Source: DATFJZ01 sp034660495
GTDB lineage: Bacteria > Desulfobacterota > Desulfobacteria > Desulfobacterales > Desulfobacteraceae
Length of the DNA: 20,010 bases
Reading direction: 5' to 3'
Assembly (NCBI GenBank): GCA_034660495.1
Contig: JAYEJJ010000091.1
Coordinates: forward strand, 1 to 20,010
The position numbers and the translations under genes were made by a program. The notes beneath the pieces were generated by a model. The model was not told the origin of the DNA, made no database searches, and saw nothing but the letters and a program-made list of their open reading frames with translations. Shown here in pieces: positions 1 through 8,061 of the stretch. The first letter of the stretch is position 1. Each line of letters opens with the position of its first letter.

Positions 1-2
1 AG

Positions 3-218
3 CTGTTTGAGGACCAGTGGCCGCAGTTCTTGATTTTTAGCCTGGCAGGGAAAAAGTCCTCCGTCGTTCTCGTTCCTGACAGGCAACCGCTGGGGGCGGA
101 GGTATTCAAAAAACTTGATGATCGAGTTTTATATGAAAGCCGTCAGCCGTCAGCCATCAGTACTCAGCTCACAGCTTTCATGTTTTGTTGTGTCTGTCAA
201 GGCATGGACGTTACATGA
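3..218 (+). CDS. C-terminal end of an unidentified reading frame (5' end outside window)
   Basis: The frame is open from the left edge and reads LFEDQWPQFLIFSLAG.. through VFKKLDDR, then runs on into the repeat DNA beyond 130 until a stop at 216-218. The first 40 residues look protein-like; the rest (SRQPSAISTQLT..) is clearly translated repeat. The codons for KKLDDR coincide with a sequence nearly identical to the terminal inverted repeat of the element at 18710-18896. The frame may therefore be the 3' end of a transposase whose stop lies beyond the element end, or a host gene truncated by an element. I do not recognise the family and assign no function. Confidence 0.3.
   Translation: MFEDQWPQFLIFSLAGKKSSVVLVPDRQPLGAEVFKKLDDRVLYESRQPSAISTQLTAFMFCCVCQGMDVT
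108..126. repeat. Solo copy of the terminal inverted repeat of the 18710-18896 element
   Basis: AAAAAACTTGATGATCGAG matches the right terminal repeat of the MITE-like element in mod (18878-18896, AAAAAACTTGATCATCGAG) with a single mismatch, and the match continues for two further bases (TT). No partner inverted copy is visible within the following sequence, so the element would lie mostly to the left of the window. Confidence 0.6.
133..182. repeat. Imperfect hairpin repeat, copy A
   Basis: It begins ATGAAAGCCGTCAGC and ends AGCTTTCAT, so the termini are inverted. The interior contains the phrase GCCATCAGTACTCAG shared with copy B. Both copies are followed by a related tail (TTCATGTTTTGTTGTG here, TTCATGATTTGTTTTGG after copy B), so the repeat unit is hairpin plus tail. 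It resembles the REP/MITE-like intergenic repeats rich in GTCAGC/ATCAGT found in many genomes. No coding content. Confidence 0.6.
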
Positions 219-308
219 AAGCCATCAGTACTCAGTTATCAGCTTCCAGTAAACAATTACAAATTTTGCTCTGCTGGTTACTGACAGCTGGTGGTTGATG
301 GCTTTCAT
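215..308. repeat. Imperfect hairpin repeat, copy B
   Basis: Termini ATGAAAGCCATCA and TGATGGCTTTCAT are perfect inverted repeats. The arms continue with imperfect complementarity (TCAGTTATCAGCTTCCAGTA against the GGTTACTGACAGCTGGTGG side) around a central AT-rich loop. Copy B is longer than copy A but shares its left arm and downstream tail. It is probably a non-autonomous repeat rather than a terminator, because no T-run follows. Confidence 0.6.
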
Positions 309-406
309 GATTTGTTTTGGCCGCTCAGGCCATGCCGATTATTTAGAGTTCGGTTGAGTCCATTTTCAGCCAATTTCAGTATACGGAGCGTATCCACAGC
401 CTCCAT
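305..406 (-). CDS. Possible 33-residue ORF or 3' remnant of a lost gene
   Basis: The ATG at 404-406 opens MEAVDTLRILKLAENGLNRT.. and stops at 305-307. The same frame is open further upstream to about 485 and reads LNDVLKSYYHQPMEAVD.., which looks more like genuine protein than random translation. That suggests the tail of a decayed gene whose end overlaps hairpin repeat B. No ribosome binding site is evident before the ATG and I do not recognise the family. The rest of 1-520 holds nothing I can call as a gene. Confidence 0.2.
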   Translation of the reverse strand: MEAVDTLRILKLAENGLNRTLNNRHGLSGQNKS

Positions 407-520
407 CGGCTGATGGTAATACGATTTCAAAACATCGTTTAAAGAACAAAGAGTAAATATACCATATTTCCGGCAGCAGCAGAAGCACTAATTGAGATTT
501 CTTTCTGTAACGCTTTTAAA

Positions 521-1969
521 TTACAGCAAAGGGGCAAAAAGGCGGGTAAGGGAATTTCTCAGCTGCTTGAGCCGGTGAATTTTATTGTAGTCGGCCAGTG
601 TAAAAGGACGTGCAGACTTCATATCCCTGTAGAAAATATGTTCAAGCTTGTGCGAAATGTCTTTGTCGTAGATCAGGGCATTGATCTCATAATTCAGTTC
701 AAGGCTTCTGATGTCCAGATTGGCGCTTCCCACGGAACAGATCCTGGCATCCACCACTATGGTTTTGGCATGCATGAACCCTTTTGTGTAATAGTAAAAG
801 GAAACGCCGGCTTCGAGCAGGTCTTTGAGATACGTCTGGGCCGCCCAGTAGGGAATGCGTTTGTCAACAACGCCGGTGAGCATGATCCTCACATCGATCC
901 CGCTGAGGGCTGCTGTTTTAAGAGCCATGACAATGCTGGCATCGGGAATGAAATAAGGGGTATGGATAAAAATAAATTTTTCAGCTGAAGAGATCAGCAG
1001 AAAATAAAGCTGGCGGATAGAATCCCACTGGGAATCGGGTCCTGAAGTTGTGACCTGCAACCGGGTGACACTGGAGGCAGAAATGGTTTGAGGTACCATT
1101 TCCTTCATATCCAGAATCTCTTTGGTGGTGTTGGACCAGCTGACTGAAAACACGCCCTGGAGAACAGCAACGGATTCGCCCTGAATCCTGATATGGGTGT
1201 CCCGCCAGGTGGAAAACCGGCTGCCGCCGTCAATATATTCCTCTCCCATGTTCATGCCGCCAATATAACCGGTAGACCCGTCAATTATAATAATTTTACG
1301 ATGATTTCTATAGTTGAGGGTATGTATTTTAAAAAGAGACTTGAAATTATAGTAGGGGTAGATCCTGATCCCTGATTTTCTAAGGCGATTCAGGTATCTC
1401 TTTGACAGATAATTGCCAACCACATCGTATAATACCCTGACAGCCACGCCCTGCCTTACCTTTTGCTGAAGAATATCCACCACCTTTTCCGTAAAGGAAT
1501 CATCCTGCCATATAAAATACTCCATATGAATATAATTTTCAGCAGCTGTGAGGTCCTGAATCAGGGTGCCGAATTTGTCCTCTCCGTTAAAAAAGACCTG
1601 TACATGATTGTGCCGGGTGAGCACTGAATCAGAATTATGGGTAAGCAGGCGGATCAGCTTTCTGTTCTCAGGGGAATCATACTCGGCATGCAGGTTTTCG
1701 ATCTCCTGCTCCTGCCGGGCAATCAATTTTTCATTACAATAGTGAAGCCGGTTTTCCAGATCCTGGGGCAGGAGTTTCTTTTTAACCCTGGGCCGCATGC
1801 CCCTGCCCAGGAGGAAATACAGAACAAGACCTACAAAGGGCAGAAAAAAAAAGATCAGCAGCCAGGACAGGGTGGTGGCCGTCTCCCTGTTGTCCAAAAG
1901 CAGGTAAATAATCATGACAAAAATATAAAGATAAAGGGCAAAAATAAACAGGGTGTTCCAGGAAGGCAT
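521..1969 (-). CDS. cls: Cardiolipin synthase-type phospholipase D
   Basis: This 482-residue protein has the classical bacterial cardiolipin synthase layout: two N-terminal membrane segments (about residues 6-25 and 34-54) followed by two phospholipase D domains. The HKD catalytic motifs are complete: H223-x-K225-x4-D230 followed by GGMN, and H400-x-K402-x4-D407 followed by GSANLD. Length fits the family (about 480). The expected reaction is transfer of a phosphatidyl group between two phosphatidylglycerols, giving cardiolipin and glycerol at the inner membrane. The ATG at 1969 is preceded by AAGGAAAT at good spacing. It is the last gene of a minus-strand trio, 12 bp after the EEP-family gene. 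Pairing of PLD and EEP enzymes suggests a membrane-lipid role for both, but the phospholipid substrate is inferred from family membership only. Confidence 0.9.
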   Translation of the reverse strand: MPSWNTLFIFALYLYIFVMIIYLLLDNRETATTLSWLLIFFFLPFVGLVLYFLLGRGMRPRVKKKLLPQDLENRLHYCNEKLIARQEQEIENLHAEYDSPENRKLIRLLTHNSDSVLTRHNHVQVFFNGEDKFGTLIQDLTAAENYIHMEYFIWQDDSFTEKVVDILQQKVRQGVAVRVLYDVVGNYLSKRYLNRLRKSGIRIYPYYNFKSLFKIHTLNYRNHRKIIIIDGSTGYIGGMNMGEEYIDGGSRFSTWRDTHIRIQGESVAVLQGVFSVSWSNTTKEILDMKEMVPQTISASSVTRLQVTTSGPDSQWDSIRQLYFLLISSAEKFIFIHTPYFIPDASIVMALKTAALSGIDVRIMLTGVVDKRIPYWAAQTYLKDLLEAGVSFYYYTKGFMHAKTIVVDARICSVGSANLDIRSLELNYEINALIYDKDISHKLEHIFYRDMKSARPFTLADYNKIHRLKQLRNSLTRLFAPLL

Positions 1970-1981
1970 TTTATTTCCTTA

Positions 1982-2734
1982 TCAGTTTATTGTGAAATCG
2001 CATACCATGGGAAGATGATCGGAAAGGGTTACTCTAGGCACGTGAATATTCTGTGCAGTGATTTCAGGGCTGAGAAAAATATAGTCCAGCTCCCATCTCG
2101 GCTTTTTACTGGGGAAGGTCAGATAATTGTTGAAATTGGCACTTTCAAGATTTGTGGCATTGAGAAACGCCTCCAGTTCCTCCGGTCCTGAAAAGACATT
2201 GAAATCGCCTCCCACCACAACGGGTTTTGGGCTGCGGCAGATCAATTCTGACAAAAATTCAAGCTGATTCTGCCGGTGGGAGTGTTTTATGGACAGATGA
2301 ACAAGAAAACATATCATATTATCCAGTTCAACTTCGATAATCAATCGCTTGATCCCTTTTTTAAAATAATGATACCGGCGGGACAGTATTTTTCTGCTGA
2401 CCAGACAGGCATTGCCCTGATTCTTCATCAGGGGCATAAACCGGTTCAGTATCTGATGCTGGTATTTGGTGGCAAAAATATAATCATGGCCCAGTTCCGC
2501 AGCGATCTGCCGGGCCTGGTTCATTCCGCCGGAACGTCTGGAACCGCCGTCCACTTCTATGAGTGCGGTAATATCAGGGTTGTATTCCTCAATAAAGCCC
2601 TTGATCTGCTGCAGCCCCTTTTGGGTGCTGCGCAAATATCCACTAAAGGGAAAAGGCGTATGAAACCGCCACCCAAACCCTGTGCAGTACCTTATATTAT
2701 ACACCAGAAACCGGTATGTATGCCTTGTATCCAT
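1982..2734 (-). CDS. Endonuclease/exonuclease/phosphatase (EEP) family hydrolase
   Basis: The 250-residue protein carries the metal-dependent EEP-fold signatures: N13 in the first strand, E60 (ALIEVDGG), the GGDFN block with D177 and N179, ELDYIF with D217, and the C-terminal SDH (D239, H240). All expected catalytic positions are present, so it should be active. There is no signal peptide or membrane segment, so it is probably cytoplasmic. The family includes exonuclease III, sphingomyelinases and inositol phosphatases, and substrate cannot be read from sequence. It lies between a PGPGW-like membrane protein (4-bp gap) and a cardiolipin synthase, which favours a phospholipid or phosphoester substrate over DNA repair. 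No clear Shine-Dalgarno precedes the ATG, suggesting translational coupling to the upstream gene. Confidence 0.85.
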   Translation of the reverse strand: MDTRHTYRFLVYNIRYCTGFGWRFHTPFPFSGYLRSTQKGLQQIKGFIEEYNPDITALIEVDGGSRRSGGMNQARQIAAELGHDYIFATKYQHQILNRFMPLMKNQGNACLVSRKILSRRYHYFKKGIKRLIIEVELDNMICFLVHLSIKHSHRQNQLEFLSELICRSPKPVVVGGDFNVFSGPEELEAFLNATNLESANFNNYLTFPSKKPRWELDYIFLSPEITAQNIHVPRVTLSDHLPMVCDFTIN

Positions 2735-2737
2735 TGT

Positions 2738-3145
2738 CTATGGAAATTTAAATTCTTTGAGTGCGTTTTTTCTTCTTATCCAGTTCAATGCATTCTGTAG
2801 AGACGTCAGTTTTAAAAGCCTTAATTCCAGTTTTTTTTTCCAGGGGAAATTGATCAGGATAAGCCCCATCACGATGGTCAGCAGTCCCTGCCCCGGTATA
2901 AACAGCATTATAAATCCAGCGGTGAGAAGAAAAATTCCTGCAAGATTTTTAAGCAGAACCATAAAACAATGCAGGGGCAAAGATTTAAAAGGGGCTGTTG
3001 TCCTGGTATTTCTGATAAAAAAATCATCCTGCAGACGTATGACAATCAGGGGAATGCAGACAATTGTAACTGAAAACAAAACAATTGAAATAAGAGATAA
3101 AAATAAAAGCGCATCTGCGTGATCAGTCAGGTAATAAGAAATCAT
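2738..3145 (-). CDS. Small integral membrane protein, PGPGW-like
   Basis: This 135-residue protein has an N-terminal hydrophobic segment (about residues 12-36, LLFLSLISIVLFSVTIVCIP) and a central hydrophobic pair around residues 60-100. The phrase FIPGQGLLTIVMGLILINFP resembles the glycine/proline turn of the PGPGW family of putative transmembrane proteins, with PGQG replacing PGPG. A basic tail follows (RRKNALKEF). No enzymatic residues are apparent and the function of the family is unknown. It is the first gene of the minus-strand trio with the EEP hydrolase and cardiolipin synthase, so a membrane-partner role for these enzymes is a reasonable guess. The ribosome binding site is weak (AAAGAAT). 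Confidence 0.7.
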   Translation of the reverse strand: MISYYLTDHADALLFLSLISIVLFSVTIVCIPLIVIRLQDDFFIRNTRTTAPFKSLPLHCFMVLLKNLAGIFLLTAGFIMLFIPGQGLLTIVMGLILINFPWKKKLELRLLKLTSLQNALNWIRRKNALKEFKFP

Positions 3146-3236
3146 GAATTTTATTCTTTTATATTAAAGCCTTCAGCCATCCCCCAAAATAAAATCTGCA
3201 ACCAGTAACCCCCTTTGACGTCATCCCTTAAATTCA

Positions 3237-3264
3237 AGTATATACAGCCCCCCTTCCTTGTCAA
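3237..3264 (-). promoter_or_regulatory. Sigma-70-like promoter for the membrane protein-EEP-cls operon
   Basis: On the minus strand TTGACA (3259-3264) is followed 16 bp later by TATACT (3237-3242), about 90 bp upstream of the first start codon. The palindrome TGACGTCA at 3216-3223 lies just downstream of the expected transcription start and could be an operator. The -35 box sits close behind the stop of the preceding efflux gene, so this separates the two transcription units. Confidence 0.6.
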
Positions 3265-3275
3265 GCAAAACCTGA

Positions 3276-4937
3276 TTATTGGCTTGTCTGAACAAAATCA
3301 TTATAAAATGCCCAGCCGCCGCCAAGAGATTTGTAAAGGGCAGCCAGGTTTGCGTTCACCCTGCCCTGGGACTGAATCAATTCATCTTCCAGCTCAAAAA
3401 GGGATCTCTGGGCATCCAGAACATTATAAAAAGTTACAAGCCCTGCCTTATACCGGTCCCTTGCCACCCATTCCGTCCGTTTGGCCGCGGCAACGGCTTT
3501 TTTTAAATATTCTTCCCGCATCTGCTCCTTTGCATAGGCTGTCAGGGCATCTTCCACTTCCTCCTGGGCATGGAGCACGGCGGACTGGTATGCAATCACA
3601 GCCTGTTTCTGTTTTTCTGTCTGCATGTCAATATTCAGCCTCAGGGCTTTGCCGTGAAAAATATTCCAGGATATACCCGGGCCTATATTCCAGAACCGGC
3701 TCTTGGCACTGAGAAAATCTCCCCCGGCATCCAGCGCCTCAATGCCTATGGACCCCAAGAGACGGAACCTGGGATAAAGATCGGCCACTGCCATGCCTAT
3801 CCTTGCGGTCTGGGCTGCCAGCTGTCTCTCAGCCCGGCGGATATCCGGTCTGCGGCGCATGGCTTCCGCCGGGATTCCCACAGCCACATAAGGGGGGACC
3901 TCAGGAATATCTCCCGGATTAGAAAGTTCTTCCTCAAGGGCGCCCGGAGAAAGCCCGAGTAAAACAGCCAGACGGTTTTTGGCTGCAATCAGTCCGCTTT
4001 CCAGCATGGACACGGTGGACCGGGTGTATTCCAAATTTCTCAAAGACTGCTGCACAGCCAGTTCATCAATCAAACCGGATTTATACCTTGAATTGTTTAA
4101 TTCATATGTTTTTTTCTGGATTTTGATATTCCCCCGGGTAATGGCCAGCCGCTGCTGATAGGTCCTGACTTCTGTATAATTCACCGCCACTTCTGCCATA
4201 AGGCTGATCAAAACATCGTTGAGATCGGCGCTGCTGGCTTCCAGTTCCGCCTGGGCCGCCTGGACAGACCGCCTTATCCCGCCAAACATATCCAGTTCCC
4301 ACGAAGCATCAAATTGGGAAAGATAATAATCCTGCACTGACGATCCATAGGAAAACGGCCTGGACTCACTGGTGCGCTGCCTCTGGAACTGACCGCCACC
4401 ATCCAGGGTGGGAAACAGGTCTGACCGGCTCAACCCTCTGCTGATCCTTGCCTGGGAAAGCCTGGAAAAAGCGGTTTTAAGATCCAGATTCCCTTTAACC
4501 GCTCTTTTTTCCAGATCACTGAGGGTTTTGTCCTGAAACAGATCCCACCACCTGGACAATTGATCCTGATCCGGCTCATCCGGTTCAAGTCCCTTATCCA
4601 TGTCAGCCTGCCATTTTTCAGGACTATCAGGCGCATGTCCCGTGTAATCAGGTCCCACCATGGCGCAACCGCTTATCAATGTACAGGTAATCAGGGTACA
4701 GGCCATCAAAAGCAGCATGCCCATCCAGCTACGTACCCGTGCTCGTGCCCGTACCCGTGCTCGTGCTCGTGCTCGTACCCGTGCTCGTGCCTGTGCCAGT
4801 GCTCGTGCCTGTGCCCGTGCCCGTGCCCGTGCCCGTGACGTGCACGTGCACGAGCACGAGCACGAGCACGTATAGGGGCGCCACCACCCAAAGGATCCGG
4901 AGTATGATGGCTTTGGATTCCTACCGGGTTCAATCAT
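3276..4937 (-). CDS. RND efflux outer-membrane factor lipoprotein (NodT/TolC-like) with repeat-expanded N-terminus
   Basis: The mature part is a standard NodT-family outer-membrane factor: GCAMVGPDY lipoprotein start, two outer-membrane-efflux repeats, and the typical phrases RPDIRRAERQLAAQTA and RDRYKAGLVTFYNVLDAQRS. It would form the trimeric exit duct for the adaptor and pump encoded just upstream. The lipobox is I88-S89-G90-C91, preceded by the hydrophobic stretch MLLLMACTLITCTL. The start is unusual: the ATG at 4937 has a strong Shine-Dalgarno (AAGGAG) and overlaps the end of the pump gene, yet it adds some 70 residues before a normal signal peptide. That extension contains Cys-Ser/Thr pairs (24-33) and an Arg-Ala alternating run (35-69) with 15 arginines, encoded by hexamer repeats. 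Internal ATGs at 4724 and 4718 would give an ordinary lipoprotein but have no good binding site. Confidence 0.9.
   Translation of the reverse strand: MIEPGRNPKPSYSGSFGWWRPYTCSCSCSCTCTSRARARARAQARALAQARARVRARARARVRARARVRSWMGMLLLMACTLITCTLISGCAMVGPDYTGHAPDSPEKWQADMDKGLEPDEPDQDQLSRWWDLFQDKTLSDLEKRAVKGNLDLKTAFSRLSQARISRGLSRSDLFPTLDGGGQFQRQRTSESRPFSYGSSVQDYYLSQFDASWELDMFGGIRRSVQAAQAELEASSADLNDVLISLMAEVAVNYTEVRTYQQRLAITRGNIKIQKKTYELNNSRYKSGLIDELAVQQSLRNLEYTRSTVSMLESGLIAAKNRLAVLLGLSPGALEEELSNPGDIPEVPPYVAVGIPAEAMRRRPDIRRAERQLAAQTARIGMAVADLYPRFRLLGSIGIEALDAGGDFLSAKSRFWNIGPGISWNIFHGKALRLNIDMQTEKQKQAVIAYQSAVLHAQEEVEDALTAYAKEQMREEYLKKAVAAAKRTEWVARDRYKAGLVTFYNVLDAQRSLFELEDELIQSQGRVNANLAALYKSLGGGWAFYNDFVQTSQ
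4731..4872. repeat. Degenerate hexamer repeat tract with a 20-bp inverted repeat inside the outer-membrane factor gene
   Basis: The plus strand consists of variants of GTGCTC/GTGCCC/GTACCC repeated from 4731 to about 4835, then GTGCACGTGCAC, then the complementary phase CGAGCACGAGCACG. The blocks 4756-4775 and 4851-4870 are perfect 20-bp inverted repeats and could form a cruciform or mRNA hairpin. Because the unit is six bases, copy-number change keeps the reading frame of the minus-strand gene and only alters the number of Arg-Ala pairs. Confidence 0.9.
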
Positions 4938-7900
4938 TTTTTTCTCCTTTTCTTCTCCAGTTATGTCCCTTTTCCCTCATAGTCTGGAACAAAAAATACA
5001 GGGCCGGAATAATCAATATACCCAGCGTGGTAGCCATTATCATTCCGTAAAACACCACCGTGCCGATATGCCTGCGGCTGGCAGCCCCTGCACCCATGGA
5101 CCATACCAGGGGCGCCACCCCAAGAATAAAGGTAAGCGCTGTCATGAGTACGGGCCTGAAACGGACAGAAGCGCCGTCAATGGCAGCCTCATAGGTTGAA
5201 ACGCCGGCTTCTCTTCGATCCCTGGAAAACTCCACAATCAGAATGGCATTTTTGGCAGCAAGCCCCACCAATAACACCAGGCCGATCTGGGCATATATGG
5301 ACAGGGGCCGGCCGGTCAGCCACAGCCCCAGAAAGGCCCCAAAAGTCGCCACAATAACGGAAAGAATAATGGGCATGGGCAGATTCCAGCTTTCATACTG
5401 CCCCACCAGAAAAAAATAGGCAAAAAGAACGGCCAGTGCAAAGAGATAGATAACCGTACCGCTGGCCTGCTGTTCCTGATAGGACATTGCCGACCATGAA
5501 AAGGTATATCCCTCGGGCAGGGTCTCCCTGGCCAGGCGCTTCATGGTCTCCATGGCTTCACCCGAAGAGTATCCCGGGGCGGCGGCGCCTTTGATAGCTG
5601 CGCTGGAAAACTGATTATACCTGCTAATCACCCTTGTGCCAAGTATCGTGGACAGGGAGATCAGATTTTCCACAGGCACTTCCAGGCCCTTGTTGCTGGT
5701 TATATACAGATCCATAATATCATCGCTGCTTTGTCTGTAGGTGGCCTTTGCCCTGGACTTGACCTGGTAGGTCCGGCCGTACAGATTAAAATCATTGACA
5801 TACCTGGAGCCCAGCTCATGGCTGAGGGTTGAAAAAAGCCGGCTTACAGGAACGCCCAGCTCTTCCATACGTGTACGGTCAAGATTTACAAAAAGCTCAG
5901 GGGTATCTGCAGAAAAAGTCGTATACACCCGTGACAGAGAAGGTTCCTGATTGGCTGCAATAATAAGGCCCATGGCAACGGAAGCCAGTTCCGCAGGGGA
6001 CTGATCTCTCTGGGCCTGAAGCCTGAAATCAAACCCGCCCGTAACACCCAGCCCATGGATGGGAGGCGGCACAAAGGCCATGATATTGGCCGTGGTTATG
6101 GTGCTGAGCCGTTGTGAACTTTCCGCAACAAGGGCATTTATATTCAGTTCCGGGGTTTCCCGTTCATCCCAGGGCATTAAATCTGCAATTAAAAACCCCA
6201 CATTTTCCGCTTTGCCGCTGAGCAGGCTGAACCCGTTAATGGCCAGAACATTTTCCATACCATCCATGCCCATCAGGATATCAGTTGCCTTTGCCGTGAC
6301 CGCATCGGTACGTTCAAGGGTTGCCCCTTCCGGTAATTGAACGTCAATCAGAAAGGCGCCCTTGTCCTCCTGGGGCAGAAAACTTGTGGGCGTATGCCCG
6401 GAAAAAAACCAGGCTCCGCCGGCCGCAGCCAGAAAAAGCACAACACCGACCACCAGATGCCTGACAAGCCAGCCCACAACAGCGGTGTAGACGTTTCGCG
6501 TCCCCCACAGCACAGCGTTGAACCATCCAAAAGGCCCCCGTTTATGGGGGTTGGGTGACTTTAACAAAACAGCGCACAGGGCCGGACTCAAGGTCAATGC
6601 GCAGATGGAGGAAATCAGAACAGATACACAGATGGTGACCCCGAATTGTTTATACAGCTGGCCGGTAATACCGGGCATAAATGCCACCGGCACAAATACA
6701 GCCAGAAGTACCAGAGTGGTGGCTACAATCGGACCTGTGACCTGATCCATGGCTTTGACGGCAGCAGCTTTTGATCCAAGTCCTTCTTCCTCCATGATAC
6801 GGTGAACATTTTCCACAACAACAATGGCATCATCCACCACAAGTCCGATGGCCAGGATAAGGGCAAACAATGATATGGTGTTTACATTGAATCCCAGGGC
6901 CAGCAGAACGGCAAAGGTGCCGATAATGGAAACCGGCACAGCTGCCGCAGGTATAAGCGTTGCTCTTACATTCTGTAAAAACAAAAAAATGACCAGAATG
7001 ACCAGAAGAAACGTCAAACCCAGTGTAAACGAAATTTCCTGAACCGCCACCCTCACATACAGGGTCGTGTCATAGGGAATCTTATACTCCATGTCATCGG
7101 GCATTTCCTCTGCCAGGCTTTCAAGTCTGGCTCTGACCACATTCATGGTCTCAATGGCATTTGCATCTGATGACCGGTACAGGGCAAGGTTTATGGCTTC
7201 ACGATTGTTAAAATTCCCAGCGGCATCATAGCTTTTACTGCCCAGTTCAATTTCAGCAACATCTATGACCCTGACCATGCCGCCGGCCTCATTGATTCGC
7301 ACAATTATATTTTCAAACTCTTTTACATCGGTAAGCCGGCCCTTGGCATTCAAAGTGTACTGCATCTTCTGCCCGGGAGTACTGGGGGCTGTCCCCACTG
7401 ATCCCAGTGTGGCCTGGATACTCTGCTGCCTGATGGCCTGGATCACTTCATCCGGGCTCATGCCAAGGGCGGTGAGCTTGTCCGGGTCCATCCATATTCG
7501 CATGCTGTACTCTGATTCACCAAAAATATAAACATCACTGACCCCTTTGAGCCGCTGCAGGGCATCTTTAATGGTCCGGCTGACATAATTGCTTATAAAC
7601 AGCCTGTCCCGCGTTCCTTTTGGCGAAGTAAAGGAAACCACCCCAAGCATATCTGAAGAGCGCCGCCGCACACTGAGGCCCTGATCCAGCACCTCCTGGG
7701 GAAGCTGGGATTCCGCCAGCTGCAGTCTGTTCTGAACGTTGACCTGGTCAATATCCGCATCTGAATCTACATCAAAGGTCACCTCCAGAGAATACCCACC
7801 GGAGTTGGTACAGTCCGAACTCATGTACAGCATGTTTTCCACCCCGTTCATCTCCTGTTCAATGGGGGCAGCAACCGTATTCTTTACCACCTGGGCGCTG

Positions 7901-8058
7901 GCACCGGGGTACACGGCTCTTACCCGGATCACCGGCGGGGTAATGGATGGATATTCAGCCACAGGCAGAGAAAAAATAGAAATAATTCCAGCCAGGGTAA
8001 TGATAATTGAGATGACAACTGAAAGTCTTGGACGCTGGATAAATATTGTCGAAAACAT
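4930..8058 (-). CDS. RND multidrug efflux pump, HAE1 (AcrB/MexB) family
   Basis: At 1042 residues this is a full-length hydrophobe/amphiphile-efflux RND transporter, with the expected N-terminal membrane helix, two large periplasmic loops and twelve membrane segments. The proton-relay residues are present: D409-D410 in the GLVVDDAIVVVENVHR helix and the lysine of VGLAAKNAILIVEF in helix 10. It exports hydrophobic or amphiphilic compounds using the proton gradient and should assemble with the adaptor upstream and the outer-membrane factor downstream. The adaptor stop is 3 bp before its start and its own 3' end overlaps the outer-membrane factor start, so the three are translationally coupled. 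Substrates cannot be deduced. AcrB-like rather than heavy-metal type, because the helix-4 motif is the DD pair. Confidence 0.96.
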   Translation of the reverse strand: MFSTIFIQRPRLSVVISIIITLAGIISIFSLPVAEYPSITPPVIRVRAVYPGASAQVVKNTVAAPIEQEMNGVENMLYMSSDCTNSGGYSLEVTFDVDSDADIDQVNVQNRLQLAESQLPQEVLDQGLSVRRRSSDMLGVVSFTSPKGTRDRLFISNYVSRTIKDALQRLKGVSDVYIFGESEYSMRIWMDPDKLTALGMSPDEVIQAIRQQSIQATLGSVGTAPSTPGQKMQYTLNAKGRLTDVKEFENIIVRINEAGGMVRVIDVAEIELGSKSYDAAGNFNNREAINLALYRSSDANAIETMNVVRARLESLAEEMPDDMEYKIPYDTTLYVRVAVQEISFTLGLTFLLVILVIFLFLQNVRATLIPAAAVPVSIIGTFAVLLALGFNVNTISLFALILAIGLVVDDAIVVVENVHRIMEEEGLGSKAAAVKAMDQVTGPIVATTLVLLAVFVPVAFMPGITGQLYKQFGVTICVSVLISSICALTLSPALCAVLLKSPNPHKRGPFGWFNAVLWGTRNVYTAVVGWLVRHLVVGVVLFLAAAGGAWFFSGHTPTSFLPQEDKGAFLIDVQLPEGATLERTDAVTAKATDILMGMDGMENVLAINGFSLLSGKAENVGFLIADLMPWDERETPELNINALVAESSQRLSTITTANIMAFVPPPIHGLGVTGGFDFRLQAQRDQSPAELASVAMGLIIAANQEPSLSRVYTTFSADTPELFVNLDRTRMEELGVPVSRLFSTLSHELGSRYVNDFNLYGRTYQVKSRAKATYRQSSDDIMDLYITSNKGLEVPVENLISLSTILGTRVISRYNQFSSAAIKGAAAPGYSSGEAMETMKRLARETLPEGYTFSWSAMSYQEQQASGTVIYLFALAVLFAYFFLVGQYESWNLPMPIILSVIVATFGAFLGLWLTGRPLSIYAQIGLVLLVGLAAKNAILIVEFSRDRREAGVSTYEAAIDGASVRFRPVLMTALTFILGVAPLVWSMGAGAASRRHIGTVVFYGMIMATTLGILIIPALYFLFQTMREKGHNWRRKGEKND

Positions 8059-8061
8059 CTT

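Noticed and set aside
133..308. CRISPR array
   Set aside because: Only two units of different length and palindromic form, with no regular spacers and no cas genes.
575..988. Plus-strand ORF opposite cls
   Set aside because: It is the antisense of the conserved PLD domain with no family resemblance or start signal; the same applies to the plus-strand ORFs at 1637-2191 and 2276-2800.
4660..4875. Plus-strand ORFs through the repeat tract (Arg/Thr/Ala-rich and Val/Pro/Leu-rich translations)
   Set aside because: All frames are open on both strands because the hexamer repeat lacks stops; only the minus-strand frame continues into a recognisable protein and has a ribosome binding site.
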